NCBI GenBank assembly: GCA_013694585.1
Contig: JACDCB010000076.1
Location: 1-45,583, forward strand
Source of the DNA: Candidatus Nitrosopumilus sp.
Lineage (GTDB): Archaea; Thermoproteota; Nitrososphaeria; Nitrososphaerales; Nitrososphaeraceae
Length of the DNA stretch: 45,583 bases
Direction: 5' to 3'
Shown here: positions 37,930-45,583 of the stretch, one piece after another
Numbering within the stretch: position 1 is the stretch's first letter
Layout: each line of letters opens with the position of its first letter
Translations under genes and position numbers: made by a program
Notes under the pieces: generated by a model
Database searches by the model: none
What the model was told of the DNA's origin: nothing
What the model saw: the letters and a program-made list of their open reading frames with translations, nothing else

Positions 37930-38389
37930 TTGTCTGCTAGGAATTACAGTTCCAAGAAAGATAAGGAAAATAGAGACAATAGACTCGACCTTATTCGTAA
38001 TGCACATAATGAAAAAAAGGAAGACGAAATAAGAACAGATAGAATGGAAGATTATCTAGAAGTGATATATGAATTAATCCAGCAGAAGGGATATGCAACT
38101 ACAGCAGATATTTCAAAGTATCTAAATGTAAGTTCACCAAACGTGACTAAAATGGTTAAGAAATTAGATGAAAATCATTATCTTATTTATGAAAAATAGA
38201 GGTCTTAGGCTTACAGAGGCAGGCATCAAAACAGCACAAAACATACGAGAAAAACACAGTTTGTTTGCTGAAATCTTAAAGATGATAGGGGTAGAGGATG
38301 AAATTGCCCATTTAGATGCTGAAGGAATAGAGCATAATTTGCATCCACAAACGATAAAAAGATTAGAGAAACTAATCCCGATTCTTTAA
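37930..38389 (+). pseudogene. DtxR/MntR-type metalloregulator disrupted by a frameshift near 38197
   Basis: ORF1 (wHTH: RMEDYLEVIYELIQQKGYATTADISKYLNVSSPNVTKMVKKLDENHYLIYEK*) continues in +1 frame as RGLRLTEAGIKTAQNIREKHSLFAEILKMIGVEDEIAHLDAEGIEHNLHPQTIKRLEKL (dimerisation domain). Confidence 0.8.
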
Positions 38390-38459
38390 AATTTCAAACC
38401 GAACTTCATTAATGAACTCGGGTAATTTCCCTCAATAGAGAAAATATTCCCACCAATTA

Positions 38460-38798
38460 TTATGGAAATGGAAGATCTATATCAATTTTTAAGTACGAAA
38501 TTTCTACAATCCCCTTATTAATAGGAGAGGAAATTCCACTCAATTTGTTTGCACCATCACCATTACACAAGTTTAAGAAATCACAGTTTGATTGAAAAGT
38601 TTGGTTAATATCATACTTTTTAGTGTAATAGTCCGATACTACTGGAGATTCTGAATATGTAAAGTTAGAGAAAGACCCATTTAAAGTTAAAACTAAGAGT
38701 AAGGATGATGCAAATATAACCAATAGTGTAACTTTCTTATATAAGCTCATCTTAACTTGTAATTTATTTCGATATAAATTATAATTGCATTTCTTCAT
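38460..38798 (-). CDS. Hypothetical secreted/membrane-anchored protein
   Basis: 112 aa; N-terminal hydrophobic segment 'KVTLLVIFASSLLLVLTLNGSF' (Met at MSLYKK may be the start). Confidence 0.5.
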   Translation of the reverse strand: MKKCNYNLYRNKLQVKMSLYKKVTLLVIFASSLLLVLTLNGSFSNFTYSESPVVSDYYTKKYDINQTFQSNCDFLNLCNGDGANKLSGISSPINKGIVEISYLKIDIDLPFP

Positions 38799-39410
38799 AT
38801 AGTGCAGTTATTTTGATTCTAATGGATATACTAGAAAAAATGATATACAAAATAACAAAGTAATATGAATTAAACTATTATCAGAATATATCTATCTGTA
38901 GAAAAGAACTTGATATCATTTACTCGCACGTGATAGGACTAATAGCAAGAATTATAAAAACTACGCCATCAAAATTTTTATTGGACCAGAAATAGGTATA
39001 TAAAATAAGTCAAGATCACTTCTATCTATGTCTTATTGCTAAGTCAGATATTTTTTTTGAGATTCGCCACTATTAACAACCAAATTCCCATGATTCTGAT
39101 CCATTAAACTCATTAGAAGTGTTTTAGATCAACTCCCTAAGAATTAACTTTTAATTAAGATCAACTCTTATTCTAATGTCTTTTAAGAAATTTCCTATTG
39201 TTAATATGCATTATACCCTCATATTTAAGACGGGTAATAAAATCAAAAGAGATTAAAACCATCGGCAAGGAAAATTAAATAAGAATAATTACATTTAGTA
39301 TTTTAAACACTTAAAGATTTTAAGCCAATACCTACCAGTTAAAAAATGATAATCCGACATTAGTATTACTATATTTAGGAAAGATTAAATGTTTGTAATG
39401 AAACAATAAT

Positions 39411-40196
39411 ATGGACAAGGATAAGGAGTACAAAGTGGTCTCTATCTCAGACTGGAAAAGATGGATAATATATAATCTAATTGGTGAGGGAGTACATAAC
39501 GTTCTCTTTGAAGATCAGATCAGAAAACTTTCTGGTAGACATTTTGAGGAGAATTTGATTTTTGCATTAAATAATCTCGTGGATAGTGGCTTGCTGTTAA
39601 AGTTGGAAACAAATAAAAAAAGAAAATTTATTGTCAACTATGAAAAACTGATTGACGCACAAAAGATTTTAAACGATAATAGAAATTGGAAATTAAGTAA
39701 AATTTCCAGAATTGAAGATGAAAAAGGGCAATATAACTCAAATAACATAAATCAATTTTATGCCGAGCCAGAAGGGTATAGTTTCTGGTTCAATTTAGAA
39801 GAGAGTCCTCGAAAAAAACGGAGTGTTTATAATATTTATCATCGAAAAACAGATGATCTTGAATTCGCGGCTCAAATAATAACCCAAAAATATTCCAAAA
39901 TATTATATTTGGGATCACTTCGACAAAATCGATCAATTATATCAAGGCTGTGGAAGGCTTGTCTAGATTTGTCAGATGAAAAGATAAGAGGTAATGGAGA
40001 TTTTATTTTGCAGGATTTACAAGATAAGGAGAGAAAAGCTTGCGGTAATAATAGACAGCGTGGAAAAATAGCCTTAGTTATATTCAAAAAATTAGAATAT
40101 GTTGAAGAGCGTGGCAAAAAGGGCAATTCTACAATATTTAAAATCACAGGAAGACACCCGCCTTTTTCAAAATTGGACGATCTAATAACAACTTGA
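39411..40196 (+). CDS. Hypothetical protein, possible winged-helix domain
   Basis: 261-aa ORF on the same strand as the next two genes. Confidence 0.6.
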   Translation: MDKDKEYKVVSISDWKRWIIYNLIGEGVHNVLFEDQIRKLSGRHFEENLIFALNNLVDSGLLLKLETNKKRKFIVNYEKLIDAQKILNDNRNWKLSKISRIEDEKGQYNSNNINQFYAEPEGYSFWFNLEESPRKKRSVYNIYHRKTDDLEFAAQIITQKYSKILYLGSLRQNRSIISRLWKACLDLSDEKIRGNGDFILQDLQDKERKACGNNRQRGKIALVIFKKLEYVEERGKKGNSTIFKITGRHPPFSKLDDLITT

Positions 40197-40273
40197 TACC
40201 AATAATTTAATAAACTTCAAAGGGATGAGAATAAAGCGCAAGCCTATTATTAAATATCTACATATTTTTATCT

Positions 40274-40822
40274 ATGGAAATTCTGGAGGAAAAGATTCTG
40301 GTTAAACAGATATTTAAAAAATATTCAGTAAACCCTAGAAATTGGAATTTCATCATATCTACGAATTCGATCCGCGATGGATTTTTTGATGCCACAGTGA
40401 CAAACTCTGACGAATCTTGGCAATTAAAAATTGATTCCATCTATAAACCATCTCCGATTATAACAGGGACAAAATTAGATATTGACACTATTAAGATGAA
40501 GAAAACCTTTGATGAAGACATTATCCCGTTTGGATATAGGAAAATAGATCCCCCAATGTTTATGAATATGTTTAGAAAGATTTCTGAAGAGCATGAAATG
40601 TTGTCCAAGAAAAATACAGATTACATTAGTAGGGAATTGAATTTGATGCTGAATTCCATGGAACCAACGGTACCTACAAAAGGTACAGATTATCTTTATG
40701 GACCTTTCCTATATACCAGTAAGAACCTAATTGGGAAGAGCTCTTATCACGACATCGTATCAGAAAAATTGGCTTTAAATATAAAAAAGAAGATAAAAGA
40801 GAGATATCCCGGATATGGATAA
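40274..40822 (+). CDS. Hypothetical protein
   Basis: 182-aa ORF ending 5 nt before the next start. Confidence 0.6.
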   Translation: MEILEEKILVKQIFKKYSVNPRNWNFIISTNSIRDGFFDATVTNSDESWQLKIDSIYKPSPIITGTKLDIDTIKMKKTFDEDIIPFGYRKIDPPMFMNMFRKISEEHEMLSKKNTDYISRELNLMLNSMEPTVPTKGTDYLYGPFLYTSKNLIGKSSYHDIVSEKLALNIKKKIKERYPGYG

Positions 40823-40827
40823 AAAAA

Positions 40828-41817
40828 TTGAACGGGAAGACTGATATCTTAAAACTTGAAAGCAAAATATTAAAAGATAATCCTTTAGAGGATCCTTATA
40901 AAAGGGACATAATAATTTACACTCCTAATAATTACTCGGCGAGTTTATCATCAGGGTATCCAACCATTTTTTTGTTACCCTCTTTTGGAAATGATAATTA
41001 TTCGACTATTAATTGGAATCCTTTTTCTATACCCATACATGAGCGGTTGGAGAAATTAAACTTGGATCAAAAATGTGGGGAAATGATCATTGTAATCATG
41101 AATTGTTTTAACAGATTGGGAGGAAGTCAATACATCAATTCCGTGGCTGTGGGCAGGTATGAAGATTATATTATAGATGAAATTATTCCGTTCATAGATT
41201 CAAATTATAACGTTTCAAAAAGAGCTGTTCTGGGGAAATCGTCGGGCGGGTTTGGAGCCCTTTCTTTAGGTATGCGAAATCCAAGAATTTTTAGTGCCGT
41301 AGCGGCACATTCATTTGATTCGGCGTTTGAATATTGTTATCTACCAGATTTTCCGATCGCAATTGATGTGTTAAGAAAGTACAAGAGTCCTAAAAGATGG
41401 CTTATTGATTTTTGGAATAAGGCAAATAAACACGATAAAAAGGACTTTGCGACATTAAGTATTATATCAATGGCTGCACATTATTCACCCAACCTGAATA
41501 ATCCAGACTTGTACACAGATTTACCTTTTGATATGGAGTCAGGAGAATTCAAAGAGGATATATGGAAATTATGGAAAGAATTTGACCCCATCAATAAAGT
41601 AAGTGGTTTTTCAGACAATCTGAAAAAAATGAAACTGTTGTATTTTGATTGTGGAAGTAACGATGAATTTAATCTGACCATAGGATCAAGAATATTCAGT
41701 AAAAGATGCAAAGATCTGGGTATAAATCACGAATATATGGAATTTGAAGGGGGACATTTTAATACAGGCTATAGGTATGAAACCTCTTTACAAAGAATAT
41801 GGAATGCTATTGGATGA
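40828..41817 (+). CDS. Alpha/beta hydrolase, esterase D / enterochelin-esterase-like (TTG start)
   Basis: 'YPTIFLLPSFG', nucleophile elbow GKSSGGFGALSLGMRNP, late Asp/His ('FDCGSNDEFN', 'EFEGGHFNTGYR'). Confidence 0.82.
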   Translation: MNGKTDILKLESKILKDNPLEDPYKRDIIIYTPNNYSASLSSGYPTIFLLPSFGNDNYSTINWNPFSIPIHERLEKLNLDQKCGEMIIVIMNCFNRLGGSQYINSVAVGRYEDYIIDEIIPFIDSNYNVSKRAVLGKSSGGFGALSLGMRNPRIFSAVAAHSFDSAFEYCYLPDFPIAIDVLRKYKSPKRWLIDFWNKANKHDKKDFATLSIISMAAHYSPNLNNPDLYTDLPFDMESGEFKEDIWKLWKEFDPINKVSGFSDNLKKMKLLYFDCGSNDEFNLTIGSRIFSKRCKDLGINHEYMEFEGGHFNTGYRYETSLQRIWNAIG

Positions 41818-42106
41818 ATATCGAATCGATATAATCAGATCATACACTTTATAATGGTAAATTAGAATCAACTCAAGAATTGGAGAGAACTAGATGAAAA
41901 TTAGTAACATGATATCCAGTCCACTCATAGGATGAAAACGTTCAAGCCTCATCATAACACAGCTCAACTCCATGATATCATAGTCTCAAGCCATTTACAA
42001 ATGATAAGATATGAATTATGTTTTTATAATGTCTTAATAATTGTCGGCTAATTAGGCATTATTGTTTATGGTGTAAAAAAAACCATTTCGAGAAGCAATG
42101 TCAACT

Positions 42107-43024
42107 TTAATGTATAATTGTAAGCCAATCACGTTTATCTTGATTATTACCTCTCACTATATTTTCAAAATGTTGTTGGATTTTTTTTGTAATTGGCCCA
42201 ACACCCCCATCACCTATTACCCTATGATCAATGAATCCTACCGGGACAATTTCTGATGCAGTTCCGGTCAAAAATATTTCATCAAAGTAATAAAGTTCGT
42301 CTCTAGAAATGTTTTCACAGTGAAGGTCGATACCATTCTGCTTAGCAATTTCAATAACAGTATCTCGGGTTATCCCTTCAAGCGCCCCTGTGGAAATTGG
42401 AGGAGTGTACAATACTCCACCCTTTACAAAGAAGATATTTTCCGCACTTGCTTCCACAACAAAACCGTTAGAATTTAACATTATCGCTTCATCGAAACCG
42501 GATTTCAAGGCTTCCATTCTTGCTAACGCAGAATTGGCATAATTTGCTACGCCTTTTGCATGAGTTGGCATCGACTTTATTCCCACCTTTTCCCAAGAAG
42601 ATACCATAATGTGAATCCCTTGCTCCATGTCTTCTTTTTTGATATGTTCAGTCCATTTCCATGCTGATATTGCTATAGATACCTTGTTGGGCAAAGGGTT
42701 AACTCCCAGCTTACCATATCCATAAAACGCAATGATCCTGACATAACATTCGTCCAATCTATTCGCCTTAACTACTTTCACTGTAGCCCTTTTGAGTTCA
42801 TCAGATGAATATTCAAACTTCATAAAGTAGGCTTTTCCGCTATTAAATAATCGTTTTATGTGATCGTTTAATCGAAATATTGCAATACCTTCTACAGTGT
42901 TATATGAACGAATTCCCTCAAATACGCCGGTCCCATAGTGTAATCCATGAGTTAATACATGCACCTTTGCTTCAGTATAATCAATTAAATTACCATCAAT
43001 CCAAATTTTATCACTTTCTATCAT
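42107..43024 (-). CDS. ilvE: Branched-chain amino acid aminotransferase
   Basis: HGLHYGTGVFEGIRSY, KGVANYANSALARMEAL, GFVVEASAENIFFV, EIFLTGTASEIVPV. Confidence 0.93.
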   Translation of the reverse strand: MIESDKIWIDGNLIDYTEAKVHVLTHGLHYGTGVFEGIRSYNTVEGIAIFRLNDHIKRLFNSGKAYFMKFEYSSDELKRATVKVVKANRLDECYVRIIAFYGYGKLGVNPLPNKVSIAISAWKWTEHIKKEDMEQGIHIMVSSWEKVGIKSMPTHAKGVANYANSALARMEALKSGFDEAIMLNSNGFVVEASAENIFFVKGGVLYTPPISTGALEGITRDTVIEIAKQNGIDLHCENISRDELYYFDEIFLTGTASEIVPVGFIDHRVIGDGGVGPITKKIQQHFENIVRGNNQDKRDWLTIIH

Positions 43025-43048
43025 AAACAGTACACCAGAATAGTGTAA

Positions 43049-44467
43049 CTAATTTATGATCGAGCCTTTTGAGTGTATTGATCTAATGACTTCTTCAACA
43101 TTTTGATCCTCTACCAGGATGAGAATTCTCGAAGTCTCTTCTTGTGCATCTATGTTCAATATATTAATGTCTTGCTGACTAACGATACTACTAGTGTCAG
43201 AAACTATTTTAGGAATTTTCCACATGGAATCGCCAATAAGAGTAACCACCCCTCTTCCATATACCATTTCAACTTTAGAATAAAATGAGCGGAATACCTT
43301 TTCGTGTCTTTTTACATAGTCGCCATCCAAAAATAGGAATCTTGTCATTTCCAAATTGTCTTTTTTATAAGGAGATAATTTAATAAAATCATGATATTGT
43401 CGTTGCTTCTCAAATAATGCGGCAATATGAGATGCAGCTATGGATTCCATTCTAACGATCGCGCAGTTTTTTTTACCAGTAACAATCTTAATTTTGGCTT
43501 CCGTTTCGTGTTCATCATCTGACAAATGTTTCAGTATTTGTGTATAATTAGAAGGGTTTGAAATATTAGTAACTAATATGATTAAATTTAAGTCATGATC
43601 ATCTATATCTTTAATTGCAATTGGATCCAAGATTTTCATACCAAACATGCCTGCAAGTTTAGCTTCGTTGTAAGATAGAGTCTTCACGTTGTGAAGATTT
43701 TTGGAAACTATTTTAGGGTCTGCGCTTAATACGGAATTGTCCTTTTCAAAATCAAGAATAACATTAAACTGCGATGACAATAAAATCCCCAAATCCGCAG
43801 CTGATCTATCAGATCCTCCTCTTTCATAAGTGGTCTCCAGGCCGTCTACTGTTTTTCCAATAAAACCACCGATGCATAAAACATCATTCTCTTTAACTAA
43901 CCTAATTAGTGAATTCATCTGATTTTTAGATTCATCTAGCAAGAAACTAGCTGCTTCGAAATTATCATCTGTAACTATTGGCCATTCATCCATGTTCACA
44001 CTTGATGATTTAATGCCGTTACTTTTTAGAATATAATCCATCAGAGATGAAATCACTATTTCTCCGCTATAAGCAAGAATTCGTGAACGACTTACATCAA
44101 CAAACCGGCGATTTTCTGCCACTTGCTTAAGAGATATTAAAACAGTTTTGTTAAATCTCTCTAACTCGGACTCAAAATTTAGTCTATCAGGATTTGATAA
44201 ATATCTATTTGAGATTTCCAAATAAACAGTTTTTAGTATATCGATATCTACCGGATTAGATGAAGCATAATTTTTTGAAATCCGGATGGCAACATCGGTC
44301 ATAGACATATTTTTTCCTTCATAATTTGTAAGAGGAGCAGAAAATACGCAAATAATCTTAGATTTCTTCTTTAGTTCTCTAATTCTATCTATTATGATTG
44401 GGATTTTAACACCATCTACCCCTAAAGCTGATCCGCCGAATTTTGCAATTATTAATGGCTCCAACAC
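43049..44467 (-). CDS. lysC: Aspartate kinase
   Basis: KFGGSALG start, SAPLTNY, 'GGFIGKTVDGLETTYERGGSDRSAADLG', C-terminal ACT-like region. Confidence 0.9.
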   Translation of the reverse strand: MLEPLIIAKFGGSALGVDGVKIPIIIDRIRELKKKSKIICVFSAPLTNYEGKNMSMTDVAIRISKNYASSNPVDIDILKTVYLEISNRYLSNPDRLNFESELERFNKTVLISLKQVAENRRFVDVSRSRILAYSGEIVISSLMDYILKSNGIKSSSVNMDEWPIVTDDNFEAASFLLDESKNQMNSLIRLVKENDVLCIGGFIGKTVDGLETTYERGGSDRSAADLGILLSSQFNVILDFEKDNSVLSADPKIVSKNLHNVKTLSYNEAKLAGMFGMKILDPIAIKDIDDHDLNLIILVTNISNPSNYTQILKHLSDDEHETEAKIKIVTGKKNCAIVRMESIAASHIAALFEKQRQYHDFIKLSPYKKDNLEMTRFLFLDGDYVKRHEKVFRSFYSKVEMVYGRGVVTLIGDSMWKIPKIVSDTSSIVSQQDINILNIDAQEETSRILILVEDQNVEEVIRSIHSKGSIIN

Positions 44468-44491
44468 AAAAATTAATACAATATCTTGTTA

Positions 44492-45580
44492 TTATTTATT
44501 CAGATACTCGTTAATCAGGGTGGCAGCCATGGCAGCCCCATTTGACGCCTTCCTTTCTTTTTTAAGACGGCTGCCTGAAAGATTTTCTTCTATAATTATA
44601 TCTAGATTATTGATATCCTCATACGAAAATCCCATTTCTCTGGCCCTATCCTCTTGCTCGAAATGGTTCTTAATTGGAATAAAAATACCAGGAGTACCGT
44701 AAACTAAGCATTCATCAATTGTGGATTTTCCTGCTAATGATATAACCAGGTCGGCGGCGTACACAAATTCATGGATATTGTTTACAAAGCCAATATTCCT
44801 ATAGGATTTATCTCCTTGATCATTAAGTGAAATATTAGATGAAAAAGATACTACCAAATCACAATCAAACCGTTTCCGTAGTCTCATAAAAGATTCTACA
44901 GCCCTTTTTATCAAATAGTGTCCAGCTGAGGTGCCTCCAGTAGTAATCAAAATTGTCTTTTTATTAAACGAAAACCTCTTCCGCAATTCATCTCTGGTTG
45001 CTTTTATCTCTCTAACTATTGGACCCACATAAACAAAATTGTCTCGATTATCTCCAGATTCGGGAATAATAACACAATCGCTAGACTTTATCAAGCTGCA
45101 CATCGAATTATTGAGAAATTTTTCAATATTAGACAATAGCCCATTTCTTATGAAATGAGTCCTAAGTATGTCTGTAATAAGGATTCTTGGAATATTCAGA
45201 TCCTTTCCAACAGATAAAGATGCGAAATCTTCGTCGGTTATAATTAAAGAAGTGGTTTCCAAATTTTTGTCTCTGGTAGATAACAATTTCTTTACCTTTA
45301 TTTTGGATTTTCGAAAGTAGGACACATATTTTAATAACCATACTAAACTGTTACTTAGCTTCCCGTCATCTATTGAAAACTCTGGAGGAAAATATAGATT
45401 ATGGGCGTTGAACTTTGATTCTTCCGAGGAATCATTCTCATTACATATAAAATCAAAAGCTTTTGAACCTGTAATGAAATCGAAATCAAAATAATTAAAT
45501 GACCTGGCAATTTCCTTTGCAATTGCAATATCCCGTGTAATATGTCCGAGTCCAATCGGGCTTGAAAAGAATAAGGTCAT
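44492..45580 (-). CDS. Glycosyltransferase-like protein (MurG/GT28-type fold); start is 3 nt from the window edge
   Basis: 'PIGLGHITRDIAIAKEIA', 'ILITTGGTSAGHYLIKRAVESF', 'AADLVISLAGKSTIDECLVYGTPGIFIPIKNHFEQEDRAREM'. Confidence 0.8.
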   Translation of the reverse strand: MTLFFSSPIGLGHITRDIAIAKEIARSFNYFDFDFITGSKAFDFICNENDSSEESKFNAHNLYFPPEFSIDDGKLSNSLVWLLKYVSYFRKSKIKVKKLLSTRDKNLETTSLIITDEDFASLSVGKDLNIPRILITDILRTHFIRNGLLSNIEKFLNNSMCSLIKSSDCVIIPESGDNRDNFVYVGPIVREIKATRDELRKRFSFNKKTILITTGGTSAGHYLIKRAVESFMRLRKRFDCDLVVSFSSNISLNDQGDKSYRNIGFVNNIHEFVYAADLVISLAGKSTIDECLVYGTPGIFIPIKNHFEQEDRAREMGFSYEDINNLDIIIEENLSGSRLKKERKASNGAAMAATLINEYLNK

Positions 45581-45583
45581 GTT

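Noticed and set aside
39120-39175. GATCAACTC repeated in the AT-rich gap before 39411
   Set aside because: Only 9 nt, two copies; within chance expectation for AT-rich DNA.
1-45583. CRISPR arrays, rRNA operons, intact transposases/integrases, phage genes
   Set aside because: None seen on reading; no regularly spaced repeats and no matching protein families.

Overview
About 45.6 kb of AT-rich archaeal chromosome. Protein content (thaumarchaeal-type 4-hydroxybutyryl-CoA dehydratase, histone, DUF424, DUF373, prefoldin alpha, blue-copper protein, S17e) suggests an ammonia-oxidising Thaumarchaeota/Nitrososphaerota member; that assignment is inference. Most of the window is dense housekeeping genes: argF, ftsY, pfdA, type II GAPDH, abfD, mtnP/apt, rlmE, trpD/trpG, PfkB kinase, ubiX, PNO1-like KH protein, MoaD-like protein, rps17e, TatD, histone, sucC/sucD, pyrF, guaA, MptE-like protein, DUF373, uppS, Nudix, purA, guaB, Band-7, ilvE, lysC. 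I saw no rRNA, CRISPR array, intact transposase or phage module. Items worth a second look: (1) a tRNA-Cys(GCA) with a 16-nt intron that fits a canonical bulge-helix-bulge at 37/38; (2) a ~1 kb segment bounded by ~57-60 bp inverted repeats, holding a decayed gene and a small YjzC-like gene; (3) a DtxR-type regulator split by an apparent 2-nt TA contraction; (4) a perfect 16-bp tandem duplication built of palindromes between abfD and a TrmB-like regulator; (5) FtsY with a ~145-residue acidic C-terminal tail ending in a basic/aromatic patch; (6) a zinc ribbon fused to a YggX-like domain; (7) an unlisted 55-aa zinc-ribbon ORF; (8) a 615-bp convergent intergenic region with unexplained structure. 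I found no convincing new multi-gene defence or biosynthetic system.
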